64,000 bases of DNA, from the NCBI GenBank assembly GCA_045600105.1, contig JAZRXG010000042.1, positions 16,108 through 80,107 on the forward strand, given 5' to 3'. The notes under the pieces are model-generated. The model was not told the origin of the DNA, made no database searches, and worked only from the letters and a program-made list of their open reading frames with translations. Below are positions 55,440 to 63,864 of the stretch, in pieces; position 1 is the stretch's first letter; every line of letters begins with the position of its first letter. The stretch comes from UBA1206 sp045600105 (GTDB lineage Bacteria > Bacillota > Clostridia > Oscillospirales > CAG-382). The translations under genes and the position numbers were made by a program.

Positions 55440-56609
55440 TTACTTGTTTTCGTTGATGATTCGTTCCCAGACAGGGGACATATCGCGGAGTTTTTTTACA
55501 ACGTCGGGGATGACTCCGAGGACGTAGTCGACTTCTTCCTCGGTGGTGTATTCCGAAAGAGAAAGGCGGAGCGAGCCGTGAGCGATCTCGTGCGGGAGTC
55601 CGAGCGCGAGAAGCACGTGGCTGGGGTCGAGCGAGCCCGACGTGCAGGCGGAGCCGGAAGACGCCGCGATGCCCGCAAGGTCAAGGGAAAGCAGAAGAGA
55701 TTCGCCCTCGATGCCCTCGAAGCAGGCGTTCACATTGCCGGCAAGACGTTTGTCTCTGTCGCCGTTGATGCGCGTTCTTTCGATCTTGCTGATGCCGTCG
55801 ATGAGCTTGTCGCGCAGCTTTGCGAGTTTTGCGTTGTTCTCGTCAAGGTTCTCGAGCGATTTTTTAAGCGCGAGTGCCATGCCGTAATAGGAAACGAAGT
55901 TTTCGGTGCCTGCGCGTTTGCCTTTTTCCTGACCGCCGCCGTTGATGAGGTTGGGAAGGACGATGCCTTTTCTGATATAAAGCGCGCCGACGCCCTTGGG
56001 ACCGTGGAATTTGTGCCCCGAAAGAGAAAGCATATCTATTCCGAGCTCGCGCACGTTGATGGCGATATGCCCGACAGCCTGGACGGCGTCGGTGTGGAAA
56101 TAGACCTTGTGCTTTTTGCATATCTCGGCGATCTCCTTCACGGGCTGTATCGTGCCTATCTCGTTGTTCGCGAACATAACGGAAACGAGCGCGGTATCCT
56201 CGCGGATGGCGTTTTCGATATCCTCGGGGTGAACGCGGCCTTCCTTGTCAACGGGAACGTAGGTGGCGTCGATGCCATTGTTGGCGAGCGTATGAAGAAT
56301 GGCGTGATGCTCGATGTTGGTGGTGATGACGTGCTTTTTGCCTTTTCTGCCGAGAAGGCCGAGAGTGCCGAGGATAGCCCAGTTGTCGGCTTCGCTGCCG
56401 CCCGACGTGAAGTAGATCTCCTTTGCTTCGCAGCCGAGAGAATCAGCCATGATCTTTCTCGCGTCGTCAAGCACGTACGATGCCTGAACTCCCTCTTCGT
56501 GGAGCGACGACGGATTGCCGTAAGTCTCTTTCATAAGAGACGCCATTTTATCGATAACTTCGGGATATATCGCCGTCGTTGCGGCGTTATCCATATAAAT
56601 TCTCTGCAT
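55440..56609 (-). CDS. nifS: cysteine desulfurase (NifS/IscS type)
   Basis: A 389-residue PLP enzyme that moves sulfur from cysteine to the scaffold. The PLP lysine lies in SLSGHKFHGPKG, the N-terminal motif is MDNAATTAIYP, and the mobile catalytic cysteine loop is SSGSACTSGSLDPSHVL. I start at ATG 56609 rather than a TTG eight codons upstream; AAAGGA lies ahead. It has a consensus promoter and an arsR-family gene diverges from it. Confidence 0.95.
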   Translation of the reverse strand: MQRIYMDNAATTAIYPEVIDKMASLMKETYGNPSSLHEEGVQASYVLDDARKIMADSLGCEAKEIYFTSGGSEADNWAILGTLGLLGRKGKKHVITTNIEHHAILHTLANNGIDATYVPVDKEGRVHPEDIENAIREDTALVSVMFANNEIGTIQPVKEIAEICKKHKVYFHTDAVQAVGHIAINVRELGIDMLSLSGHKFHGPKGVGALYIRKGIVLPNLINGGGQEKGKRAGTENFVSYYGMALALKKSLENLDENNAKLAKLRDKLIDGISKIERTRINGDRDKRLAGNVNACFEGIEGESLLLSLDLAGIAASSGSACTSGSLDPSHVLLALGLPHEIAHGSLRLSLSEYTTEEEVDYVLGVIPDVVKKLRDMSPVWERIINENK

Positions 56610-56630
56610 TTTTCGTTTTTGTCCTTTCGT

Positions 56631-56652
56631 CAATTAAACGTCTGTTTAATTG
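56631..56652. promoter_or_regulatory. palindromic operator candidate between nifS and arsR-like gene
   Basis: CAATTAAAC (56631-56639), four bases, GTTTAATTG (56644-56652): a perfect 9-bp inverted repeat. It covers about +2 to +23 of the predicted nifS transcript, a common repressor position. It is the best binding site candidate for the divergent ArsR-family protein. Confidence 0.6.
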
Positions 56653-56660
56653 TTCGAGTT

Positions 56661-56689
56661 ATTATATCATCGTGTAATCGTCGTGTCAA
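56661..56689 (-). promoter_or_regulatory. consensus sigma-A promoter of nifS-iscU
   Basis: Minus strand: TTGACA (56684-56689), exactly 17 bases, TATAAT (56661-56666), a perfect consensus match. Confidence 0.88.
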
Positions 56690-56705
56690 TAGTTTTTTTC
56701 AAAAC

Positions 56706-56733
56706 TTGACAAATTATTTTATTATGGTATACT
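56706..56733 (+). promoter_or_regulatory. sigma-A promoter of arsR-family gene
   Basis: TTGACA (56706-56711), 16 bases, TATACT (56728-56733). It diverges from the nifS promoter with the -35 boxes 16 bases apart. Confidence 0.75.
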
Positions 56734-56765
56734 GTAATCAAAGAATTATAAGGACGTAACGAAAA

Positions 56766-57125
56766 ATGAACGAAAACGCCATAAAACTTCCGGATGACGC
56801 GACGGCTGCCCTCATTGCCGAAACGTTCAAGCTCATAAGCGATCCGACACGGCTCAAAGTATTATATCTGCTCTGCCACAGCGAGCAGTGCGTCAACAGC
56901 ATAGCGTCGGTCATGGATATGTCGCCGCCCGCGGTCGCGCATCACCTCAAGCTGCTCAAATCGTCGGGGCTTCTTTCGTCGCGCCGTGACGGCAAGGAAG
57001 TATATTACACACTCGCGGACACGAAGTACGCCAACACCGTACACGAAACGGTCGACACCGTCTTCGGCTGCAAATGCACCGTCTGCGCCTCGGCGCGCAA
57101 AGGCGTCAAATGCTCCTGCGACTGA
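56766..57125 (+). CDS. ArsR/SmtB-family transcriptional regulator
   Basis: A 119-residue winged-helix repressor. The recognition segment is VMDMSPPAVAHHLKLLKSSGLL followed by the wing SSRRDGKEVYYTLAD. C61-like positions include EQCVNSIA, close to the metal-binding alpha-3 motif of ArsR/CadC, and the C-terminal tail (GCKCTVCASARKGVKCSCD) is Cys-rich. Six cysteines in the tail suggest metal, cluster or sulfur sensing. It diverges from nifS and probably controls it through the palindrome at 56631-56652. A strong bidirectional terminator follows. Confidence 0.88.
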   Translation: MNENAIKLPDDATAALIAETFKLISDPTRLKVLYLLCHSEQCVNSIASVMDMSPPAVAHHLKLLKSSGLLSSRRDGKEVYYTLADTKYANTVHETVDTVFGCKCTVCASARKGVKCSCD

Positions 57126-57197
57126 AAAAGCAAGGCTTATTAATCGAAAATTGCAAATTGCAGATGTCAAATTATTGTGAGTTTATAACTCCTAATT

Positions 57198-57224
57198 AAA
57201 AAAGAGGCGTTCAGCCTCTTTTTT
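57198..57224. terminator. bidirectional terminator between arsR-like gene and solute-binding gene
   Basis: Perfect 11-bp stem AAAAAAGAGGC/GCCTCTTTTTT with a five-base loop between convergent genes; T runs on both strands. Confidence 0.92.
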
Positions 57225-57228
57225 GATT

Positions 57229-58782
57229 TTATTTATTATCCATGAAGAACTGCATTACCGATTCAAGGTCCTTCTGATAGGTGGGCTCGAATTTTTCGTA
57301 CGCGGAGGTGAAATTCTCGTGGACGCCGTTGACGACGTCGGTCAGGGTGCTGTTGAGAGAGCGGCTGCCCGAAAGCTCGCCGATGCGGAAGATGCCCGCG
57401 AGGTCGCAGCCGACGGTGGAAAAGATGAGGTCAAGCATGATCTCGGAATCTTCTCTGACGAGCTTCTGGTTCTTCATCATCTTCTGATAATAGTTGGTGC
57501 AGACCGAGTCGCTGAGCTCGCTCCACGAATAATAGCCGATGACGTCCATTATCGCGGCGGCAAATTCAGCCTCTTCCTCGTCGAGGTTGAGCGCGATGCA
57601 GTAGGCGTTGGAGCTCCAGGTGCTGAGGAGAGCGTAGTAGTCCTCCTGTTCCTCGTTATACTTGGGAAGCGGAAGGATGCCGAACTGATCTTCCATATCG
57701 AACGAAACGGCTCTGACGAGGCTGTCGGAGAAGAACATACATCTTCCCTCTTCAAACGCGTCCTGAAGCAGGTCCATCGGAGTCGAGGTGACGTTGAAAT
57801 AGTCGTTGCCGCGGCAGTACCATTCGCCCTGCATAAGCTCCTTGGCTTTTTCGATGGTGTTGACCGTCGTTTCGTTGTTGACGGAAAGAACCGCTTCGCT
57901 GCCGTCGGTGGTGAACGGTCTGACGCCGGTGCCGTAAAGGAGATAATACGCGTCGCTGTCCTGACCGCCCCAGCCGAATTCGTCCTTGTAGTCCATTCCT
58001 TCGGGCTCGGCGGAGTCGACGGCAAGTGCCTTTGAGTATTCAAGCGCTTTGTCGATAGTCCATTTGCCTTCGTTTGCGAGGTTTATGGGGTCTTCGAGCC
58101 CGAGATTATTTATGAGGTCGGCGTTATAGAAAATGACGTGGACATTGCCCATGCTGTTTATCGCCATATCGCCGATGGTGAAATAAAGCTGTCCCATTAT
58201 GGTGAGCGAATCGTTGAAATACTGTTCCCACCACGGGTTTGCCGTATTGATGGTATCGATGCCGAGCAGGTTATAGAGGCTGCCTTCGGTAGCGAGCGTC
58301 GCGCAGTCGTAAAGGCAGACCGAATAGAGCGAGTAATCGTCAAGAGCGCCCGAAATGTGGTTCCTTATCTGGTCGAGGGTGTCCTTGCCGTAACGCTGAG
58401 CGGACTTGTAATATACTTCCTTGATCTCTACGCCGAGAGTCTCGTATATCTTGTCGTTTCTGGCTTTTATCGCCTCGTTGACGGTGGTCGAGATCTGTTC
58501 CTCGCTCAGGTTTTCGTTATAGACGAATTCCGAAACGGGGGCGGCGCCGACGCCGGTGGTGAACACGGTGAAGGTCTTTCCTTCGTAGTCCCTGCCGCTG
58601 TATATGTCGGGCACGAACGGAGCCTCGGACGGTTCCTCGGAAGCTGCTTCCGAAACGTCGGGCGCGCTGTTTTCCGTCTGTTTGCTTTCCGCCGACGGCG
58701 TATTCTCCTCCTGCTCGCCGCAGGCGGTGACCGAAACGACGACGAGCATTATGCAAATGATGAGTGCAAGTGCTTTTTTCAT
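57229..58782 (-). CDS. orphan extracellular solute-binding lipoprotein (third copy)
   Basis: A 517-residue lipoprotein with lipobox SVTAC (C21), followed by a Glu/Ser/Pro-rich linker to about residue 60, then the binding fold. It is a more distant relative of the proteins at 8940 and 11395: it shares WWEQYFNDSLTI-like and FGILPLPKYNEEQEDYY segments but not the core GGGLAQI stretch. It has its own perfect promoter and stands after the ABC exporter gene; that exporter is not an import system, so the binding protein is again an orphan. Ligand unknown. Confidence 0.83.
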   Translation of the reverse strand: MKKALALIICIMLVVVSVTACGEQEENTPSAESKQTENSAPDVSEAASEEPSEAPFVPDIYSGRDYEGKTFTVFTTGVGAAPVSEFVYNENLSEEQISTTVNEAIKARNDKIYETLGVEIKEVYYKSAQRYGKDTLDQIRNHISGALDDYSLYSVCLYDCATLATEGSLYNLLGIDTINTANPWWEQYFNDSLTIMGQLYFTIGDMAINSMGNVHVIFYNADLINNLGLEDPINLANEGKWTIDKALEYSKALAVDSAEPEGMDYKDEFGWGGQDSDAYYLLYGTGVRPFTTDGSEAVLSVNNETTVNTIEKAKELMQGEWYCRGNDYFNVTSTPMDLLQDAFEEGRCMFFSDSLVRAVSFDMEDQFGILPLPKYNEEQEDYYALLSTWSSNAYCIALNLDEEEAEFAAAIMDVIGYYSWSELSDSVCTNYYQKMMKNQKLVREDSEIMLDLIFSTVGCDLAGIFRIGELSGSRSLNSTLTDVVNGVHENFTSAYEKFEPTYQKDLESVMQFFMDNK

Positions 58783-58815
58783 ACTGTTTCTCCTCTATCC
58801 TTTTTATTCAATGCC

Positions 58816-58844
58816 ATTATAATATACGTTTTCGGTTTTGTCAA
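58816..58844 (-). promoter_or_regulatory. consensus sigma-A promoter of the third solute-binding protein
   Basis: Minus strand: TTGACA (58839-58844), exactly 17 bases, TATAAT (58816-58821). The -35 box overlaps the stop codon of the upstream exporter gene. Confidence 0.88.
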
Positions 58845-60760
58845 TCACCGAGATTTTCGAGATATCTCGACGCCTGAGTGGTGAAGAGTTCGTAATATCT
58901 TCCCTTCTGCGCCATCAGCTCGGAATGGTTGCCGAGCTCGATCATCTGCCCGTATTCGAGCACGATTATCTTTGACGCGACGGTCGCGCTCGAAAGGCGG
59001 TGCGACACGAAAATGGTCGTTTTGTCCTTGCGGAGCTTGTCGAACTGACCGTATATCTCCTGCTCGGCGATGGCGTCGAGCGACGCCGTGGGCTCGTCGA
59101 GAATGAGGATGTCGGAATCGGAATAGAAGGCGCGTGCCACGGCGAGCTTCTGCCATTGACCGACCGAAAGCTCGGTGCCGTTCGTTTCGAAGATACGCAT
59201 GAGCGGCGTTTCGTAGCCGTCGGAAAGCTTGTCGATAAATTCGTCGGCTCCCGCCTGCTCGGCGGCGGCGCGGATGTTTTCGGAGGTCGCCTTCTTGCCG
59301 AGTTCACCGAACGAGATGTTCTCGGTGACGTTGACCGCGTATTTGCCGAAATCCTGGAAGATTATGCCGAAAATGGAGTAAAGCTCGTTCACGTCGTAGT
59401 CACGCAGGTCGTTGCCATCGAGCAGTATCCTGCCCTCGGTCGGGTCGTAAAGACGGGTCAGCAGCTTGATGAGCGTGGTCTTGCCCGCGCCGTTGAGACC
59501 GACGAGCACCACCGATTCGCCTGCTTTGATGGTGACGCTTATGTCCTTGATGACGTATTTTTCGGTGCCGGGGTATCTGAACGAAACGTGGTCGAACACT
59601 ATCTCGTGGCCGACGTGGCGTTCGGGCTTGAGCGGCGACGCGAGGCGCGAAACGACGGTCTGCTTTTCGTTCATGTAATCGATCATATTATCGATGAAGA
59701 GCGTGCCTTCGTATATCGTGGCGGTGATGGAGATGAGCGACGAAACGCAGCCCGCGATGGAGTTGAGCGCGCCCGTATAGAGCGAATAATCGCCGATCTC
59801 GTTCTGCCCGAGCCAGACACCGCGGGCAATGTAGAGGAACAGAGCGCAGTGTACCACCGACGTACAGGCGGTGATGGCGATGTTCCATACGCCCTCGTTG
59901 ACGTAGAGCTTGCGGAGCCCGGAAAAGTATTTTTTGAACGTCTCGTTATATCTGCCGATAAACGTGTCGGCAAGACCGAAAAGGCGTACCTCCTTGACCA
60001 TGTCCTTGTTGACGAGGACGTCGGAATAATACGTGAGCTGTCTGCGGTCCTTGGAGCGCCGTCTGACGTAGTTGAAATTCTTTCTGCGATAAATGAACGT
60101 GAGTATGGCAGACGGGAACGCGAGCGCGATGACCACCCACGGAGCGAACGGGCTGCACGACCAGAGTATGATGATGAACGAAACGAGCGAGATCATCGAG
60201 CTTATGAGGCTGAACGACGCGTTCATGATGTTTATCGGACGGCGGCCCGCCTCGTTGGACGCGTTTTCGAGCTTTTCGTAAAACTCGGGGTTGTCGAAGC
60301 CCGCAAGGTCGATCTCCTTCGATTTCTCCATTATCTTGAGCTTGATGTGGTTGACGACAAGCTCGCCGTAAATGCGCGATACTATGTTGTTGATGCTGTT
60401 CACAAGCGATTTGAAGAATATGTAGGCAAACTGGAACACGATCCAGAATATGACCGCGTCAACAAGCTCCTGCATCGCGGGGTCTTCGACGAGCGCCTTG
60501 GCGCCGGTGTACGCGGCGGCAAGCGAATTGAGCAGATTCGCCGAGATATACGCTCCGGCGACGGGAACGACGCCGTTGAACAGCGCCATGAACATCATAA
60601 CGAAGAGTATCCACGGGCGGGTCTCCCACACGAGTTTGAATATGTAAAACAGACGGTAAAAGAAGCCGCCGACAAGCTTTTTCAGGTCCTTCAGTTTTTC
60701 ACCGAACGTCTTTTTGGCTTTTTCGGGCATCTTTCCGTCGGGCGGACGTTTTGACGTCAT
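58841..60760 (-). CDS. ABC exporter (fused membrane and ATPase domains)
   Basis: A 639-residue half-transporter: N-terminal membrane domain with about six helices (from WILFVMMFMALFNGVVPVAG onward) and a C-terminal ATPase. Walker A is GLNGAGKTTL, Walker B is ILILDEPTASLD, and the H-loop is FVSHRLSS. The signature is LSVGQ rather than the usual LSGGQ. GAGGAGG stands before the ATG. It lies ten bases after the PHP gene. Half-transporters usually dimerise; no partner gene is adjacent, so a homodimer is likely. The substrate is unknown. Confidence 0.9.
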   Translation of the reverse strand: MTSKRPPDGKMPEKAKKTFGEKLKDLKKLVGGFFYRLFYIFKLVWETRPWILFVMMFMALFNGVVPVAGAYISANLLNSLAAAYTGAKALVEDPAMQELVDAVIFWIVFQFAYIFFKSLVNSINNIVSRIYGELVVNHIKLKIMEKSKEIDLAGFDNPEFYEKLENASNEAGRRPINIMNASFSLISSMISLVSFIIILWSCSPFAPWVVIALAFPSAILTFIYRRKNFNYVRRRSKDRRQLTYYSDVLVNKDMVKEVRLFGLADTFIGRYNETFKKYFSGLRKLYVNEGVWNIAITACTSVVHCALFLYIARGVWLGQNEIGDYSLYTGALNSIAGCVSSLISITATIYEGTLFIDNMIDYMNEKQTVVSRLASPLKPERHVGHEIVFDHVSFRYPGTEKYVIKDISVTIKAGESVVLVGLNGAGKTTLIKLLTRLYDPTEGRILLDGNDLRDYDVNELYSIFGIIFQDFGKYAVNVTENISFGELGKKATSENIRAAAEQAGADEFIDKLSDGYETPLMRIFETNGTELSVGQWQKLAVARAFYSDSDILILDEPTASLDAIAEQEIYGQFDKLRKDKTTIFVSHRLSSATVASKIIVLEYGQMIELGNHSELMAQKGRYYELFTTQASRYLENLGD

Positions 60761-60770
60761 TTCTGCCTCC

Positions 60771-61790
60771 TCATATATCCCAGAACGCGTTCGAGAACGC
60801 GCACTTTCCGTTCACGTCGCGGACGGTGACGCGTGCGTAGCCGTCAAGCGGGTCGAGTCTGAAATCGGCGCTGCAGACCGTTCCGCCCGCCTTGCTTCTG
60901 TCGGCGATCCTGCCTCTGCGCGCGGCGGTGGTGCAGGTGATGCGTACCGCCTCGGACGTTTCGACGTGAAGTATCTTCGTTTCGTCGTCGTACCGAAGCA
61001 CCTTTATCTCGGGTCCCTCGGACGCGTAGAACTCGCCCTTCACGAGAGCGGAGGCAATGGCCTTGTAGGTCAGCTCGGGGGCTTTGAACATGGTGAATCC
61101 GCCGAAGCGGTCGCACCTCGGGTCGTCAACGGGCGCCTGGCTGTGGTTGTCGTCGCCGGCGACACAGAAGATATGCTTGCCCTGGCGGAGCAGGTCGTCG
61201 TACTGCATGGGGTTGACGTCGAAATACCCCTGGTTGCACGAGCTGGTGTTGATTATCTCAAGCGCGTCCATGCCGACGTATTTGCTGTACTGCTCGTAAG
61301 TTTCAAGCGACCACACGGGATGGTTGTAGGTGACGAAAAATCCGTGCTCCTTGCCGAGTCTGATAACGTCGTTGACACATTCCGCCGAGTAGCAGCGGAG
61401 GAAATCGGGGACGTTCGGGTCGAATTTCACCTTGTCGCGCTGGAAACGGTTGCTGCCGTAAAGGTATTCGGTGCGGTGCCACGCGGGCTGGATGAGGTTG
61501 TTCTCGTCAAGCGCGATGAGATTGAGGTGGCAGCACTTGGTGAGGTCCCAATGCTTGTTGAATTCTCCCACGGCGAACTCGAACCCGTTGAGCGCAAGAA
61601 AGCTTTCGTCGGTAAGGTCCTGATGTGAAAGCAGTACGTCGTGGTCGGTGAACGCGATTATCGAATACCCCGCTTTTTTATAGGTCTCCTTGACTTCCTC
61701 GGGCGTTCCCTCGCCGTCGGACATGGTGGTGTGGCAATGTAGATTGGCTTTGTAAAAATTCCCTTTTTCGGGAAGCAGATAACGTATCAT
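60771..61790 (-). CDS. PHP-domain phosphoesterase-like protein
   Basis: A 339-residue protein whose first half is a PHP fold: ANLHCHTTMSDGEGTPEE, IAFTDHDVLL, LNGFEF, VTYNHPVW and VAGDDNHSQ carry the likely metal ligands. A C-terminal part (about 230-339) is beta-rich, with VTVRDVNGKCAFSNAFW at the end. PHP proteins with such an added domain are common near carbohydrate genes in gut bacteria, but the substrate is unknown. It is the first gene of a pair with the ABC exporter. Confidence 0.8.
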   Translation of the reverse strand: MIRYLLPEKGNFYKANLHCHTTMSDGEGTPEEVKETYKKAGYSIIAFTDHDVLLSHQDLTDESFLALNGFEFAVGEFNKHWDLTKCCHLNLIALDENNLIQPAWHRTEYLYGSNRFQRDKVKFDPNVPDFLRCYSAECVNDVIRLGKEHGFFVTYNHPVWSLETYEQYSKYVGMDALEIINTSSCNQGYFDVNPMQYDDLLRQGKHIFCVAGDDNHSQAPVDDPRCDRFGGFTMFKAPELTYKAIASALVKGEFYASEGPEIKVLRYDDETKILHVETSEAVRITCTTAARRGRIADRSKAGGTVCSADFRLDPLDGYARVTVRDVNGKCAFSNAFWDI

Positions 61791-61823
61791 TCCGTTTTTC
61801 CTTTCGTTTGCTTTTGTATATAA

Positions 61824-61852
61824 AGAATATCACATTCGTGCGTGATTGGCAA
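61824..61852 (-). promoter_or_regulatory. sigma-A promoter of PHP-ABC exporter genes
   Basis: Minus strand: TTGCCA (61847-61852), 17 bases, TATTCT (61824-61829). It lies just downstream (minus direction) of the palindromic element at 61864-62170. Confidence 0.55.
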
Positions 61853-61863
61853 TAGGAAACGAA

Positions 61864-61893
61864 AAAAGACCGCATTTTTTTGCGGTCTTTTTC
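61864..61893 (-). terminator. terminator-like hairpin, distal end of palindromic element
   Basis: Stem AAAAAGACCGCA/TGCGGTCTTTTT with a five-base loop. It is a copy of the hairpin at 62143-62170 and would end any transcript of the element before the PHP gene. Confidence 0.7.
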
Positions 61894-62142
61894 AGATTGC
61901 AGACAAAGTCTGCAATCTGAGCAGACTGAGACAAACGAAGTTGATTTCGACGAAAAGCGAGCGTCGCCGTAGATAACTACGGCAGTCGAGTTTTTCGTCG
62001 AAGCCATTGAAATTTCCGATAAAATCAATATTCCTATTATAAAAGTGTACTCTCATCCGTCTTGGATAAAAGTACACTTTTACTCTTTTCTCTATTCTAT
62101 CTGCATTTCAATGGCGTAAGAAACGAGTTTGTCTTCGGTCTG

Positions 62143-62170
62143 AAAAGACCGCATTTTTTTGCGGTCTTTT
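62143..62170 (-). terminator. terminator of the 508-residue protein gene
   Basis: Stem AAAAGACCGCA/TGCGGTCTTTT with a short loop, 12 bases after the stop at 62182. Confidence 0.8.
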
Positions 62171-62181
62171 CAAATGCCGTA

Positions 62182-63708
62182 TTATTTATTGAAGGACATG
62201 GGCTGCTGCTCGGATTTCACGGGCTGTTTGTTGAATTCTTCGATCTTTTTTCCTGCCTCGGCCGCTTCTTTTTCGTAGTTGCTCGGAATGGCTGTGCCGA
62301 TGGCTCCTTTGATGTTCATATTCCTGATGAACTCCGGCATGCTTTCCGGGTCACCGCCGACTTTTTCGTTGGTAAATGCGCAGGCATCCTGAAACATCTG
62401 CTTGTAATATTTTGCTTCCGCGGAATCGGGATTCTGTCTCATAACCATGCCGCCTTTTGAAAGAAAATCTTCCAGAACCTTGGTTTCGTCGGCATCGGGA
62501 TTGCTCTCCATGAAATCGCTGATCGCTTTGGCACCGGAAGCGATTTCCGGAGTGCCGCCGTCAATAAATCTCTTTATCGTTATGAAAGCGCCTTTTTCCT
62601 TGAGCTCCTCGACATTAAGCGGCTTTTCCTTTACGCTGTTCTTTTCGGGTTCTGCCTTTTCGGGTTCTTCCTTGATGAGCTCTTCCTTGACGTTTTCGAC
62701 TTTTTTCTGCTCGGGGGCTTTTTCCGCCTTGACGGGTTCCGGTGCGTTCACCTGCTTGACGCCGTTTGTGTCCAAAATGTTGAAATACGCTTCTTTCATG
62801 GCGTTGTCGTCGATATAGCCCAGATCCATCTGCTCCTTCTGCATGCCGATCTTTTCGCAAATGCCCACTAAATTCTTGATGAAATCATCGTGTACTTTGC
62901 CGTGGGTGTTTTTGATCAGGTATTCTCTGAGCCCGCGGTTTATTGCGCTCAGGTTCGGGTCGTCGCTGTTGAGCGCCGCGTTGATGTAATCCGCGCCCTT
63001 TTTAATGTAGCCGACCTGCTCCTTCGTGAGCTCCATCAGAATGTTTTTTGCATGTACGTTCTGCGTCGCTTCTCTTGCGGGAAGGACCTTGTCTCTTTCT
63101 ATATACTCGGAGGCGACCGCCGAATTTAGCAGCTCCTTTTTATATCCGGGAACCTTGAAATCATAATTCTTTTCAACAAGCTCCATTTTTTTCGCAATAT
63201 AAACGTCCATTTCACGCTCGTACTTTTTCTGCTTTTCGGGCTTGCCGAGGGCAAAGCTGAACGCGTTGCGGATCCTTTCCCAGAATCCGAGCTTGGGCTT
63301 GGCGGGCTTGCGGATGGAGTTGTCGTCGTTATTGACGAAATCGAGCACGTCGGCAAACGATGCCTTGACCGCCTTGTGCTCCGGTGCGGGGCTGACGTTG
63401 GTCGTGTCGGTGAATTCCGAGTAAAGATAATAGGTGCCCTTTTCGGCGCTCTTCGTGCCGTTTGCCACCTCGGGATCGGCGATAAGATACTTCTTCTCCC
63501 GGAAAAGATGGGAAGCGCTCATGCTGTCATCGGTCCCCTTGCCGTATCTGGAATAGAGAAGACCTTCGCTGTCGATGCCGGGAATCAAAAATACCGCTTT
63601 CGGTTCGTTTGCAAGCGTGCTGTTGACCTCTTTCACGAAATCCTTTACGGCTTGCTTCTTTGCTTCTATATTTCCCTGTTTGCCTGCTCTGTTGGTGTTG
63701 CGATCCAT
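62182..63708 (-). CDS. unrecognised 508-residue cytoplasmic protein
   Basis: I do not recognise this protein. The ATG at 63708 has AAGGAG ten bases upstream and is preferred to an ATG 36 codons earlier that would overlap the promoter region. Residues 1-130 form one unit (VFLIPGIDSEGLLYSRYGKG, HLFREKKYLIADPE, KGTYYLYSEF). A basic stretch (KPKLGFWERIRNAFSFAL) precedes a helical middle part (190-320). A Lys/Glu/Pro-rich linker (about 330-395) separates it from a C-terminal helical part ending PMSFNK. There is no signal peptide, membrane helix or catalytic motif I can name. It has a strong promoter, and hairpin repeat elements lie on both sides. Confidence 0.72.
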   Translation of the reverse strand: MDRNTNRAGKQGNIEAKKQAVKDFVKEVNSTLANEPKAVFLIPGIDSEGLLYSRYGKGTDDSMSASHLFREKKYLIADPEVANGTKSAEKGTYYLYSEFTDTTNVSPAPEHKAVKASFADVLDFVNNDDNSIRKPAKPKLGFWERIRNAFSFALGKPEKQKKYEREMDVYIAKKMELVEKNYDFKVPGYKKELLNSAVASEYIERDKVLPAREATQNVHAKNILMELTKEQVGYIKKGADYINAALNSDDPNLSAINRGLREYLIKNTHGKVHDDFIKNLVGICEKIGMQKEQMDLGYIDDNAMKEAYFNILDTNGVKQVNAPEPVKAEKAPEQKKVENVKEELIKEEPEKAEPEKNSVKEKPLNVEELKEKGAFITIKRFIDGGTPEIASGAKAISDFMESNPDADETKVLEDFLSKGGMVMRQNPDSAEAKYYKQMFQDACAFTNEKVGGDPESMPEFIRNMNIKGAIGTAIPSNYEKEAAEAGKKIEEFNKQPVKSEQQPMSFNK

Positions 63709-63806
63709 GTTCGTTCTCCTTGTGTCGTTTTTTGCTTTCCGACCTATATACCCCGTGCGGGCAGTTAATATTACATCAAAAACGATAATTTTTCGTTCTC
63801 GGTGAA

Positions 63807-63835
63807 ATTTTATCACATTTTGCGGGCTTTGTCAA
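63807..63835 (-). promoter_or_regulatory. sigma-A promoter of the 508-residue protein gene
   Basis: Minus strand: TTGACA (63830-63835), 17 bases, TAAAAT (63807-63812). The leader to 63708 is about 95 bases and contains no further gene. Confidence 0.82.
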
Positions 63836-63864
63836 CGGACACGGCGCAAAAAAGCGCCCGCAGA

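Larger units (their letters stand above)
61864..62170. repeat. large nested palindromic element with duplicated terminator ends
   Basis: Almost all of the gene-free stretch 61791-62181 is this element. Its ends are the same hairpin (AAAAGACCGCA/TGCGGTCTTTT). Between them nested inverted repeats match: CAGAC (61922)/GTCTG (62138), AGACAAAC (61929)/GTTTGTCT (62127), GCCATTGAAAT (62003)/ATTTCAATGGC (62105). Three internal hairpins stand out: a perfect 12-bp one at 61893-61919, one with stem TTCGACGAAAA (61946-62002) with CCGTAG/CTACGG inside it, and AAAAGTGTACT/AGTACACTTTT (62041-62081). The short open frame across it (61892-62077) shows no sign of coding. Confidence 0.7.

Noticed and set aside
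61892..62077. Small gene inside the palindromic element
   Set aside because: The frame follows hairpins on both arms, there is no ribosome site, and the reading is dominated by repeats of Arg and Leu from the palindromes.
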